The translations under genes and the position numbers were made by a program. A stretch of DNA of 64,000 nucleotides from Gemmata massiliana (GTDB lineage Bacteria > Planctomycetota > Planctomycetia > Gemmatales > Gemmataceae): positions 867,987 to 931,986 of the forward strand of contig HG799464.1 in the NCBI GenBank assembly GCA_000531095.1, read 5' to 3'. Under the pieces are notes generated by a model. It searched no databases. It saw only the letters and a program-made list of their open reading frames with translations, and was not told the DNA's origin. Shown one piece after another: positions 9,275-19,000 of the stretch. How positions within the stretch are numbered: the first letter of the stretch is position 1; each line of letters starts with the position of its first letter.

Positions 9275-11119
9275 GTGCTCGGTCCGATCTTTTCGCGGGA
9301 ACTCGTGACCGTGCCGCGCCGCAGCGGCCACTATGCCCAGCGCATGGCGCTCGTCGGGTTGCTCGGGATTCTGGGTATCACCACCTGGCAGGCCACAATC
9401 GGGTTCGCACGCGACGCGACCCTCGGTGAAGCTGCGAACGTCGGATTGCTCCTGTTCCAGATCGTCGCGTTCGTCCAGTTGCTCCTCACGCTGTTCTTCG
9501 CAACCCTCTCGGCCGCCAGCGCGGTTTCGCAGGAAAAAGACCGCCGGACGTTCGTGCTGCTCCTGCTCACGGATATGCGCGATTACGAAATCGTGCTCGG
9601 AAAACTCGTCGGTGCGCTGTTGCCGATTCTGATCCTGCTATTCGTGAGCGCGCCCGTTTTGTCCATGCTGCTGTTACTCGGCGGCATCAGTCCCGAGCAG
9701 GTACTTCAAGCGGTTCTGGTTCTGTTCTCGTCGGCGATTGCGGCCGGTTCGCTCGGCGGGTTGATCGCACTGTGGCGCGAGAAGACCTATCAGGCACTCG
9801 CCCTTTCGGTGCTGTTCCTCGTCCTGTACGTCTGCGTCACCCAGGGGGTCACGTCGGTCGGCCCGCTCGTTTCGAGCGACGTGGATTGGGCCAGCGCGCA
9901 AGCGTGGCTCGACCCGTTTATCGCGATGCAGTCGGTGCTCGAACCGCCGACCGACGGCTGGCAGGGAATTGCCCCCGCTTACGGGTTCTTGGTGGTAATG
10001 TTCGTGCTGTGCGCCGCGATGAACGGCGTGGGAATCTGGAAACTGCGGAAGTGGAACCCGAGTGGCGAACCGATCATGCAGCGCGAGGGCGCGGCGGAAG
10101 TCGAAGACCTCGAATCGGACGTGGCAATCGCGGCCGAGAAGCGGGCAAAAGCACACGCGGCGCCGGGCGAAGTCCGACAAGTGTGGCCCAACCCGATCCT
10201 GTGGCGCGAAACCCGCACGCTCGCTTATGGTCGGCGCCCGCTGCTCGTGAAGTTCGCGTTCGGAATCGTGCTCGCGCTCATCCTGTACTTCGCCGTGAGC
10301 GAACTGAACCGCCCCGGCGGGCGCCCCAGTTTCGCCGCCGCTTACGGACTCGTTCCGGTCGCCGTGCTGAGCCTCCTGCTCGTTGCGGCACAGGCCGTCA
10401 CCTCGATCACGTCCGAGCGCGACGGCGGTGCGCTCGACGTCCTGCTGGTGACCGACGTTTCGCCGAAAGAGTTCGTCTTCGGCAAGCTCCTTGGTGTGCT
10501 CTACAACACAAAGGAATACATCATTCCGCCACTGCTGCTCGCTGGCTTCTACGCGATCCGCGGGGCGCTCACGCGGACACCACCGGGAACACCCACAGGC
10601 GAAGCGCTCGCCACGAACCTCGGCCCGCTCGTCGCAGTGTGCGGCGCGCTGATCGTGTTGTTCGGGTTCGCGGTTACGCTCGGTTTGCACGTCTCGCTCC
10701 GCATCGTGCAGAGCCGGCTCGCGATCGCACACACACTGGGAACCGTCTTCTTCCTCTCGGTCGGCACGCTCATCAGCATCTACCTGATCGTCATCAACGG
10801 GGGCAGCTTCGGGAACCAGTGGTTCAGCTTCATCTCGTTCCTCATTCTCGGCATCGGCGGGTTGCTCTACGTGCTCAGCGCGGATCGGCCGGCCACCGCG
10901 CTCACGATCGCGAGTGTGATGTGCCCGCTCGCCATGTTCTACTGCGTGGTGAACGTCCTGATCGGTGGGAAGCCGGGCACGGACGAATCGGGCGACCCGC
11001 TCATCCCGTTCCTCATGCTCGGGGCCGCGTTCGGGTTCGCCATCTTCTCGATGCTGTTCCCGCTCGTGACCGACTTCGACGTGTCGCTCGGGCGCACCGC
11101 TCAACCGAACGAGAGCTGA
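9275..11119 (+). CDS. ABC-2 type transporter permease, two homologous halves
   Basis: The 614-residue protein starts at GTG 9275 behind GGGAGG. It has about twelve hydrophobic segments in two halves, joined by a hydrophilic linker (about residues 260-300). Both halves carry the same cytoplasmic signature: SQEKDRRTFVLLLLTDMRDY with GKLVGALL in the first, and SERDGGALDVLLVTDVSPKE with GKLLGVLY in the second. The protein is therefore an internally duplicated ABC-2 permease that could form a complete membrane channel alone. No ATP-binding subunit is adjacent, so the partner must be encoded elsewhere. The substrate is unknown; a gliding/export-type permease is the nearest family idea. Confidence 0.8.
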   Translation: MLGPIFSRELVTVPRRSGHYAQRMALVGLLGILGITTWQATIGFARDATLGEAANVGLLLFQIVAFVQLLLTLFFATLSAASAVSQEKDRRTFVLLLLTDMRDYEIVLGKLVGALLPILILLFVSAPVLSMLLLLGGISPEQVLQAVLVLFSSAIAAGSLGGLIALWREKTYQALALSVLFLVLYVCVTQGVTSVGPLVSSDVDWASAQAWLDPFIAMQSVLEPPTDGWQGIAPAYGFLVVMFVLCAAMNGVGIWKLRKWNPSGEPIMQREGAAEVEDLESDVAIAAEKRAKAHAAPGEVRQVWPNPILWRETRTLAYGRRPLLVKFAFGIVLALILYFAVSELNRPGGRPSFAAAYGLVPVAVLSLLLVAAQAVTSITSERDGGALDVLLVTDVSPKEFVFGKLLGVLYNTKEYIIPPLLLAGFYAIRGALTRTPPGTPTGEALATNLGPLVAVCGALIVLFGFAVTLGLHVSLRIVQSRLAIAHTLGTVFFLSVGTLISIYLIVINGGSFGNQWFSFISFLILGIGGLLYVLSADRPATALTIASVMCPLAMFYCVVNVLIGGKPGTDESGDPLIPFLMLGAAFGFAIFSMLFPLVTDFDVSLGRTAQPNES

Positions 11120-11233
11120 GTTTCGGGTCGCGCAATTCGCTCTCGGCACCGGATGTGACGGAGATTATCCTACTCTGGTGGCACAGCCTTCGGGCCATGT
11201 CACCATTTGAGTCATTTCGTAGAGGAACTCGGT

Positions 11234-12370
11234 ATGAAGCGATTCCTGCTCTCCGCGCTATTCATTGCCATCGTCCCCGTCGCACGAGCGGAGGAGCCGA
11301 AATCGTTCCCGGCCGCGAAGCACGGTGCGGGTGAACTGAAGTTCGTGGAGAAGGTTCCGGTCCTCGTCGTAAAGGGAAAACCGACGGAGATGGGCGAACA
11401 GTTCGGTAAGCTCGCTGTCGCGAACGCACCGAACCTCACGAAGCTTCACGCACAGTTTCTCGAAGACGCGGGTCAAACGAAAAAGTACCCGTTCATCGAG
11501 ATCATGGCGAAGCGGCTGAAGCAGAGCTTCCCTCCGCACATCGCGACCGAACTCGAAGCGGTCGCGAAGGCGTCCGGGCGCACGGAAGGGTTCCTCCTGT
11601 TCGCGAACACCGTCGCGGACCTCACGAGTGGAATGGGGTGCTCGACGGTCATCGTGGAAAAGGACCGGAGCAAAACCGGTTCGCCGATCTTCGGCCGCAA
11701 CTTCGATTGGGTACCCACGAAGGGGATCACCGAACACACGCTCGTCGTCGTCTACAAGGGCGAGGGCAAGCGCGCGTTCGCTGCGGTTACGGTCGCCCCG
11801 ATCGAGGGCGTGATTAGCGGCATGAACGACGCGGGGCTGTGCGTCACGATCAACGAAATCAGCATTAAACAGAGCAAAGACACCCCGGAATTCAACTGGA
11901 AGGGTACGCCGCTGCTCCTGAGCTTCCGTCGCGTGCTGGAAGAGTGCGGGACAGTTGCCGAGGCCGAAAAGCTCCTTCGGAACATGCCCCGCACCTCGAC
12001 CTGTTGCATGACGATCTGCGACAAGACCGGCGGCGCGGTGTTCGAGATGACGCCGAAGAACCTGGAAGTTCGCACCCACGAGAACGGCGTGTGCTGCTGC
12101 ACGAATCACTTCCGCAGCGAAAAATTGTGTGTGGACAACAAGTGTGAGCGGTACGACGCGCTTCTGCCCCTTCAAAAGAAGGACGCACCGAAGCTGGGTG
12201 TGAAGGACGTGTTCACGGAACTGGCCAAGGTGCAACAGGGGACGCACACGCTCCAGTGCATGGTGTTCGAGCCGGCCGACCGCGTCCTTCACCTCGCCTA
12301 CGGCACCGGTCCCGCAACGAAGCTCCCGCCCACGAAGTTGGAACTGGGCAAGATCTTTGACGAGAAGTGA
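11234..12370 (+). CDS. C45-family autoproteolytic acyltransferase/hydrolase-like protein, secreted
   Basis: The ATG at 11234, with AGAGGAAC upstream, begins a signal peptide (FLLSALFIAIVPVARA) and gives 378 residues. The body matches the peptidase C45 / acyl-CoA:6-aminopenicillanate acyltransferase-like Ntn-hydrolase fold. It has a candidate N-terminal-nucleophile Cys in SGMGCSTVIVE, then FGRNFDW, then ISGMNDAGLCVTINE. In this fold the chain is cleaved before the Cys to make the active enzyme, which hydrolyses or forms amide bonds. Two cysteine clusters (STCCMT and GVCCCTNHF) are unusual. The substrate is unknown. It is followed after 6 bp by a paired-palindrome repeat. Confidence 0.75.
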   Translation: MKRFLLSALFIAIVPVARAEEPKSFPAAKHGAGELKFVEKVPVLVVKGKPTEMGEQFGKLAVANAPNLTKLHAQFLEDAGQTKKYPFIEIMAKRLKQSFPPHIATELEAVAKASGRTEGFLLFANTVADLTSGMGCSTVIVEKDRSKTGSPIFGRNFDWVPTKGITEHTLVVVYKGEGKRAFAAVTVAPIEGVISGMNDAGLCVTINEISIKQSKDTPEFNWKGTPLLLSFRRVLEECGTVAEAEKLLRNMPRTSTCCMTICDKTGGAVFEMTPKNLEVRTHENGVCCCTNHFRSEKLCVDNKCERYDALLPLQKKDAPKLGVKDVFTELAKVQQGTHTLQCMVFEPADRVLHLAYGTGPATKLPPTKLELGKIFDEK

Positions 12371-12376
12371 TTGCAG

Positions 12377-12513
12377 CCACTGAGCCACAGGGCTTACGCC
12401 CTGTGCTACGTCAGTCGGCCCCTACCGGGGCGAAGGCAAACACCCTTGATGCCTTTCACGCCGCGGAGCGACCGGCGTCCGTAGCACAGGGCGGAAGCCC
12501 TGTGGCTCAGTGG
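12377..12513. repeat. MITE-like element with 33-bp palindromic terminal inverted repeats
   Basis: The outer arms 12377-12409 and 12481-12513 are inverted copies with one mismatch. Each arm contains its own small hairpin (CACAGGGC ... GCCCTGTG). The 71-bp centre is not coding. Size, paired palindromic ends and the intergenic position just after a stop codon suggest a non-autonomous mobile or REP-type element; it may also serve as terminator of the C45 gene. Confidence 0.7.
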
Positions 12514-12532
12514 TACTCTCGTAAGGTGCCCC

Positions 12533-13642
12533 ATGCCGACCGGTACACTTCACAGTCTGCTCGCGGCATTCGATCCCGACGTGCCGCTGGAGCGCGGGAG
12601 CACGATCCCAAACACTTGGTACACGTCGCCGGAAGTGTACGCCCTCGAACGCGACCTCGTGTTCGCCCGCACGTGGCAGATGGTCGGTTTGCGGGAGCGA
12701 GTCGCAAAACCGGGGCAGTTTCTCACCGCGGACATCGCGGGAGAACCGGTGCTCGTGGTCCGAGGAGAAGACGGCGTGTTGCGCGCGTTCTTCAACGTGT
12801 GCCGCCACCGCGCAGCTCGACTCTGTACCGACGAGTGCGGCACGGCGACAAAGCTCCGGTGCCACTACCACGGCTGGACCTACGACCTGAGTGGGAATCT
12901 TCGCGGCGTGCCGGAATTTGATGGCGTTCAAAACTTTCGCCGCGAGGACAATGGGCTCCCTCCTATTGCTGTTGAAGAGTGGGGTGCGTTCGTCTGGGTC
13001 CATCTCACGGAACCGCGCGAACCGTTGACGGAGTTCCTGGGTCCGTTAACCGCGTGGGCCGAATCACAGCAGGTGTTTAGTGGACTGAAATGGTACGCCC
13101 GGAAGAGTTACGATCTCGCGTGTAACTGGAAGGTGTATGCCGACAACTATCTCGACGGCGGCTACCACGTGAACACGGTTCACCCGGCACTGGCGGGATC
13201 GCTCGATTACACGAAGTACCGCACCACCTGTGACGGGAACGCGGTCCTGCAAAGTGCCCCGACAAAGCCCGCGGACGGTGACGCGGGCCGCACGCGAACC
13301 GGCGACGCGGCTTACTGGTGGCTGTACCCGAACTTCATGCTGAATTCTTACGAAGGTGTGCTAGATACCAATTTGGTTCTGCCACTCAGCGTGGACCGCT
13401 GCCGCGTGATCTTCGACTTCTACTTTGCCGAATCGCTACCGGATGATTTCAAGCGGCAAAGTATCGAGGTCGCGGAGCAGGTACAGATCGAAGACATCGG
13501 CGTGTGCGAAGAGGTCCAGCGGAATCTGCACAGCCGCAGTTTCACGACCGGGCGGTTCAGTGTGAAACGCGAGAACGGGGCCCATCACTTTCACACGAAA
13601 TTGGGGCGCGTGCTGCAACAACACAGCAGCCCACCGGTATAA
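12533..13642 (+). CDS. Rieske non-heme iron aromatic-ring/choline-type oxygenase, alpha subunit
   Basis: The 369-residue protein has an N-terminal Rieske [2Fe-2S] domain with ligands in CRHRAARL and CHYHGWTYDLSG (about residues 90-115). Its catalytic domain carries the mononuclear iron motif in NWKVYADNYLDGGYHVNTVHP, where two His and a downstream Asp (EDIGVCEEVQ) would bind iron. It resembles choline monooxygenase and other ring-hydroxylating oxygenase alpha subunits, which need a separate reductase. No ferredoxin or reductase gene is adjacent. The start at ATG 12533 directly follows the paired-palindrome repeat, so its promoter must be within or very near the repeat, or it is read through from the C45 gene. 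Confidence 0.88.
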   Translation: MPTGTLHSLLAAFDPDVPLERGSTIPNTWYTSPEVYALERDLVFARTWQMVGLRERVAKPGQFLTADIAGEPVLVVRGEDGVLRAFFNVCRHRAARLCTDECGTATKLRCHYHGWTYDLSGNLRGVPEFDGVQNFRREDNGLPPIAVEEWGAFVWVHLTEPREPLTEFLGPLTAWAESQQVFSGLKWYARKSYDLACNWKVYADNYLDGGYHVNTVHPALAGSLDYTKYRTTCDGNAVLQSAPTKPADGDAGRTRTGDAAYWWLYPNFMLNSYEGVLDTNLVLPLSVDRCRVIFDFYFAESLPDDFKRQSIEVAEQVQIEDIGVCEEVQRNLHSRSFTTGRFSVKRENGAHHFHTKLGRVLQQHSSPPV

Positions 13643-13701
13643 GCAGGCTCTGAGTACGGGCTGCACGCTGTCGATTCGCCCATCATATAGGAATCGCCCA
13701 C

Positions 13702-13723
13702 ACGGTCGGCTCGTGCCGACCGT
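13702..13723. repeat. Short hairpin, single arm related to the 46 kb palindromic repeat
   Basis: A perfect 9-bp stem with loop TCGT is followed by GTTCGCC, the same end as the palindromic arms at 46133-46219. It lies between the Rieske oxygenase stop and the RarD start and may be a solitary REP-like unit or a weak terminator. Confidence 0.45.
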
Positions 13724-13779
13724 TCGCCACTTTGGGCGCTGACTGGCACCAGTTGGTTGTCCACATACGGAGGTTTTCG

Positions 13780-14769
13780 GTGTCCGATCCGAACGCGGCA
13801 CAGTTTCGGTCCGGTCTGACCTACGGCCTGGTCGCGTACCTGTGGTGGGGAATGGTGCCGCTGTACTTCGCCGCGCTCGCAAAATTCGGGGTGCCCGCTT
13901 GGGAGATCCTCGCGCATCGGATCGCGTGGTCGCTGCCGATCATGTTCCTGCTGACGATGCTGGCCGCGGGTTGGACTGATGTCTTTCGCGTCCTGCGCTC
14001 GCGAAAGTTGGTCCTTACACTCCTCGGGTCCGCGCTGTTCCTCGCGCTCAACTGGCTCATTTACATCTACGCGACCGTAACTGGGCGCGTGGTTGACGCG
14101 AGCCTCGGGTACTACATCCTCCCGCTCGTGAACGCGGCGTTCGCCACGGTCTATCTCAAAGAGCGTCTCCGCCCCGCGCACTACCCTGCCCTTGTGCTTG
14201 TTCTCGTTGGCGTGGCGATCCCGTGCGTCGCGGTGGGCTATTTACCGTGGATCGCGGTCGCGCTGCCGATCACGTTCGGCGTTTACGGGCTGATGCGGAA
14301 GCAAGCCCCCGTCGAAAGCATGACGGGCTTAACGATCGAAACGCTCCTGATGCTCCCGGTATCACTCGGGTTCCTGATTTACCTCTCGGTTCGCGGTGAA
14401 AACCACATGTCCGCGAATGATTGGGGGCTGAACGCTCTTATCGCGTTCAGCGGTATCGTGACCGTGGTCCCGCTGCTCACCTACACTCTTTCGCTCCGCC
14501 GGCTGCCGCTCCTCGCGGTCAGCTTCATTCAGTTCCTCTCACCGACCGCGCAAATGCTGATCGCGATCTTCTGGCTCGGCGAGAAGCACCGGCTCACCCC
14601 GGAAAACATCGCCGCGTTCGCGTGCGTGTGGGCCGCCATCGGCATCTTCATCGTGGACGCGGTACTGCAAGTCCGACAAAAGCGCCGACGCGACCCGCTT
14701 CGCGGTTCCCCCGCGATGACTGTTACACCAAAATTCGGTGTACTTCCGTCTGCGGTTCCCCGCCGGTAA
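13780..14769 (+). CDS. rarD: EamA-family transporter RarD
   Basis: The 329-residue protein has about ten membrane segments in two EamA halves. Signatures typical of RarD include GLTYGLVAYLWWGMVPLYF, EILAHRIAWSLP, LNWLIYIYAT and SLGYYILPLVNAAFATVYLKERL. The GTG at 13780 is preferred because ACGGAGG lies at a good distance upstream and the residues before it are not membrane-like. RarD is named after chloramphenicol sensitivity in older work, and its transported substrate remains uncertain. The last 47 bp overlap the convergent M24 peptidase gene on the other strand, and the C-terminal tail after the last helix is poorly conserved-looking. Confidence 0.9.
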   Translation: MSDPNAAQFRSGLTYGLVAYLWWGMVPLYFAALAKFGVPAWEILAHRIAWSLPIMFLLTMLAAGWTDVFRVLRSRKLVLTLLGSALFLALNWLIYIYATVTGRVVDASLGYYILPLVNAAFATVYLKERLRPAHYPALVLVLVGVAIPCVAVGYLPWIAVALPITFGVYGLMRKQAPVESMTGLTIETLLMLPVSLGFLIYLSVRGENHMSANDWGLNALIAFSGIVTVVPLLTYTLSLRRLPLLAVSFIQFLSPTAQMLIAIFWLGEKHRLTPENIAAFACVWAAIGIFIVDAVLQVRQKRRRDPLRGSPAMTVTPKFGVLPSAVPRR

Positions 14770-15904
14770 CGTGGACCTTGCCGTCCTTGTCGATGTACAC
14801 GTCTACCTCGCTCCGGACGCCGAACTCGGGGAGGTAGATCCCCGGTTCGATGCTGAAGCAGGTCCGCGGGATGATGCGCCGGTCCTCGCGCGTTTCGAGA
14901 CCGTCGATGTGCGCGCCGTTGCCGTGAACTTCCTGACCGATGTTGTGCCCGGTGCGGTGCGTGTAGAACTCCCCGTACCCGGCGTTCTCGATCACGGCCC
15001 GGGTCGCGTTGTCCACTTCCCAACCCAAAAGCGGCTTCCCGCTCGCGAAGGTGTCCTTCACCTTCTTGATCCCGGCGTCCCGTGCCGCGGCCACGATGTT
15101 AAAGATTTTCGTGTACTGCTCCGGCACCGTCTCACCCACATATGCGGTGCGGGTGTAGTCCGCGTACACCGAGCGCGGGCGGTTCATCTTCGCCCATAGG
15201 TCGATTAGTACCCACGAGCCGCGCTGGATCGGGACGTCCGTCTCGGGGGCCGTATCGAAGTGCGGGTCACCGCTGTGCGGCCCGACGCCCACGATCGGCG
15301 GACTGTACGTCGTCATGCCGTTGTCCGCGAAGTGCTTCATGATGCGGGCCTGAACCGCCGTTTCCAGCACGCCGCCCTTCGCCTTAATTTCACTCGCGAT
15401 GAAATTGAACGCGACGTCGTAGGCTTCGCGGCACAGCTTCGCGGCCTCGAAGTGCGATTTCTCCTGATCGTCGTCCCAAACGGCCTCGAACTGTTGGATC
15501 AGATCCCCCGACGCCGCGACCGTGCAGCCGAACGACTTCACGAGTTCGATGGTGCCCGCGTCGACTCGCCCGATGTAGGGGTTCGCGTTGCGTTCGCTGT
15601 ACTCCATCGCGACGAGCTTCGCCCCGCTTACGAGTGCCCCGACCCCGGCTTCGAGATCCTGCCACTTGCGGTACACGGTCTTGTTCGCGCCGGGCAGGTG
15701 GTCGAGCGAACTCGGCTCGATGGCGTGAACGAGCTTCTTGGGCTCGCCGGTCGCGGGGACGAAGTAAAACCACCGGCGCGACAACTTGGGACCGACGCCC
15801 GCGACGCGCTGGGCGAGGACGTTCAGCCCGCGGAAATCGTACAGCAGCCAGCCATCAAAACCGGCTTCGCGGATCGCGGACTGAACGGCGGATAAATCGA
15901 ACAT
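14723..15904 (-). CDS. M24-family metallopeptidase (Xaa-Pro aminopeptidase-like)
   Basis: The 393-residue protein has a creatinase-like N-terminal domain and a C-terminal pita-bread domain. All five expected metal ligands are visible: Asp in VLIDLWAKM, Asp in VYADYTRTAYVG, His in HRTGHNIGQEVHG, Glu in FSIEPGIY and Glu in VRSEVDVYI. It should be a cytoplasmic di-metal peptidase that removes N-terminal residues before proline, although M24 members also act on other amides. There is no signal peptide. Its 3' end overlaps the rarD 3' end on the opposite strand. Confidence 0.88.
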   Translation of the reverse strand: MFDLSAVQSAIREAGFDGWLLYDFRGLNVLAQRVAGVGPKLSRRWFYFVPATGEPKKLVHAIEPSSLDHLPGANKTVYRKWQDLEAGVGALVSGAKLVAMEYSERNANPYIGRVDAGTIELVKSFGCTVAASGDLIQQFEAVWDDDQEKSHFEAAKLCREAYDVAFNFIASEIKAKGGVLETAVQARIMKHFADNGMTTYSPPIVGVGPHSGDPHFDTAPETDVPIQRGSWVLIDLWAKMNRPRSVYADYTRTAYVGETVPEQYTKIFNIVAAARDAGIKKVKDTFASGKPLLGWEVDNATRAVIENAGYGEFYTHRTGHNIGQEVHGNGAHIDGLETREDRRIIPRTCFSIEPGIYLPEFGVRSEVDVYIDKDGKVHVTGGEPQTEVHRILV

Positions 15905-16028
15905 GGTATCGTGGCTCCTGGCGCACTGCGTTGAGTCGCGGCTAACCTAGCGTTTCCCCTTGCGACCGCCACCGGCATCGGGATAATCAACTACTCCCCG
16001 GCCCTCCCAGACCCGCACTCGCCACCCA

Positions 16029-19000
16029 ATGCGATACCGCCTGCTCCTCCTCGCGCTCGCCGCGCTGCTGCCTGCGCAATCCGCCCGCGCGATCGAACCC
16101 GCGGACCTGAAACCCGGACTCGTCGCCACGTTCAGTTCCCCCGCGAACGCCCCGGGAACGAAGGCCGCGGCCGTTACTCGACTCGAACCGACGGTCGCGT
16201 TCGCACTCAACGCGGGCGAATCCGCTCACCCCAAATTGGGGGTCACTGCGGTCACGGAGTGGACCGGATACATCAACATCACGCGCACGGGGAAGTACAC
16301 GTTTTCGGCCCTGGTTCGCGGGGGCGCCCTAACGGTGAAAGTAGGCGGGAAGCAAGTCGCTTCCGCCGGTCCGCAAGGAACTACCGAAGACGTCGTGAAC
16401 CTGGAAGGCGGGGTTCAAACGTTTGAAGCGCGGTTCGTGCGCGGAAACGAACCAACGGCCCGCGTCGAACTGTTCTGGCAGGGAGCCGGGTTCATTAAAG
16501 AACCGCTCCCGAACCAGTTCCTCGGTCACCTGGCGAAAGACCGGCCCAAGCACTTCACGTCCGACGCGGCACTCGAACATGGGCGCTTCAAGTTCGAGGA
16601 ACTCGGGTGCGTGAAGTGCCACCGTGCGAGTGCCGACGACAAGATGGCCCGGGGACTTGTCGAGCACACAGGACCGAACCTGACCGAAATCGCCAATCGC
16701 GCATACCCGGGGTGGATCTACACCTGGCTCGAAGACCCCGCGAAGCTCCGCACCCATACGACGATGCCGCAGACCTTCAGCAAGGACGCCACCGGCGCCG
16801 CGGAGCGTTTCGCCGTCACCCAATACTTGATCTCACTCGCAGGTAAACCGCTCGACGTTTACAAGCTGCCGACCATCCCTTCGGACCAAATCAAACAAAG
16901 CATGGACCGCGGGCGCGTGTTGTACAGCGTGGCCGGTTGCGCGGCCTGCCACTCGGACCCCCTTCCCAAGAAGAAAAAAGACGACGATGAGGAAAAGGAG
17001 CCGCTCGCCCCGATCGATTTCGTGTACGGCCTCGGAACGCTGAGTGGCCCCACTCCCAAATACAGTCTCGGCGGGTTGGGCAGCAAGACGCGCCCGGAAT
17101 CGCTGGCGGCGTACCTCGTGAACCCGCTGAAAACGAACCCGCACGGGCGCATGCCGAACATGAACCTCAATGCGGGCGAGGCCATCGATCTCGCGCGGTA
17201 CTTGTGTCGCGTGCCGGACGAGAACGTGACGCCCGAGATGCCCGAACCCGAGTCCACACCCATTGCCCTTCTTCCGACCGTATTTCCAAAGCTCACCGCT
17301 GAAGAGCAGAAGCGGTTCGCACGACTCAAACCGCAAGCACAGTGGGTTGAACTGGGCGCGCAACTCGCGCTCACGAAGGGTTGCGTCAACTGCCACAGCA
17401 TCGAGCAAAACGGTAAGCCGGTCCAGCCGCTGCAAACAGATGCAGCGCCCACACTCGATCAGATCAAAAAGGCGAGCACGAAGGGCTGCCTCACCGAGAA
17501 GCCCAATGCGACAAAAGCGGCGGCCTACAAACTCGATCCGAAGGAACGCGAGGACGTTGCGGCGTTCGTCCGGGCCGGTCTTGAGGGCGACGGCGCGCCG
17601 GCCCCTGCATTCCAGGCACGGGTTGCGCTCCGCAGATTCAACTGCCTCAACTGCCACCAGCGCGACGGAGAGGGCGGGATTCCGACCGAACTCGCCGATC
17701 AGATGCGTCAGCTTGAAAAGGCCGAGAACGCGGACGATGTGCGCCCGCCGATGCTCACCGGCGTCGGTCATAAAACGCGAACGAGTTGGCTGAAAGCGGT
17801 TCTCACTCAAAGCGGCCGGGCTCGGCCGTGGATGCAGCTCCGCATGCCGCAGTACGGCGAGCCGAACGTCGGGTTCCTACCCGAAGCGGTCGCAGCGCTC
17901 GAAGGCACGGTACCGGACGACAAGGTTCACGTCGTCGAACGCACCGCGGCCAAGGTCGCGGCCGGGCGCGAAATCATCGGCAAAGGCGGGCTGGGGTGCA
18001 TTTCGTGTCACGACATCGGCGGGTACACGAACACCGGAACGCGCGGTCCGAACCTCGCCACGATCGACCAGCGCGTGCGCTACGAGTGGTACGAGCGCTG
18101 GCTCAGCCAGCCCCTCCGGATGGCGCCTGGCACCCGAATGCCGCAAGCGTTCGTGGACGGCAAATCCACGCTCACAACGATGCTCAACGCCAGCCCGCAC
18201 TTGCAGGCCGAAGCAATGTGGGCGTACCTCGCACTCGGGCCGGATCTGCCGCTGCCGGACGGCCTCGAGCCCCCGCGGGGCGTGGTGGTCGCGGTCAAGG
18301 ATCGGCCGGAAGTGCTCCGCACGTTCATGCCGGACGCGGGCAGTAAGGCTGTCGCGGTGGGGTACCCGGGTTACGTGTCGGTCGCGTTCAGCGCGGACCA
18401 GTGCCGCACCGCGTATGCGTGGGGCGGGAACTTCCTTGATGCGTCCCCGGTGTGGGCGAACCGCGGGGGTAATCCGGCGAAACTGCTCGGCCAAAAGTTC
18501 TGGACCGCCCCACCCGGCCATCCGTGGGGATTAACGAAAGCTGGCGCGGCACCGCCGGACTTCCTCGCCCGTGCGAACAACCCCGCATTCGGGTTACCCA
18601 TGCCGCTCGAACCGGCCCGTATCTACGACGGCCCGATGGCTGTGAAGTTCGATGGCTACAGCCTGGATAAAGACGGCAAACCGACGTTCCGCTACCGACT
18701 CGACGAGACGCTGAAGGGGCAACCGGAACTCGCCGTGGCCGAAACACCGGCGCCGCTCAAGGGATCAGTGGCCACGGGACTCGGTCGCAAGTTCGAGTTG
18801 GTGATTCCGGGCGGTTCCCAGGCGTGGTTCCTTGCGGGGGTAACCAACACAAGTCCGCGCCTCTACGACGCAACCGGAAAGGCGATCACGCTCGACCTGA
18901 AGGCCGAAGAAGTAACGGCTCCCGCAACGGCCCGCGTGATCCTCTCCGCAGACGGTCGGGCTACACTCGTTGATGCTGCCGGCGTGCCGGATGGGAGTTC

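Noticed and set aside
9674..11149. 491-codon minus-strand frame opposite the ABC permease
   Set aside because: Rich in Arg, Glu, His and Gln in the pattern of a codon-position shadow; the plus strand has a clear permease.
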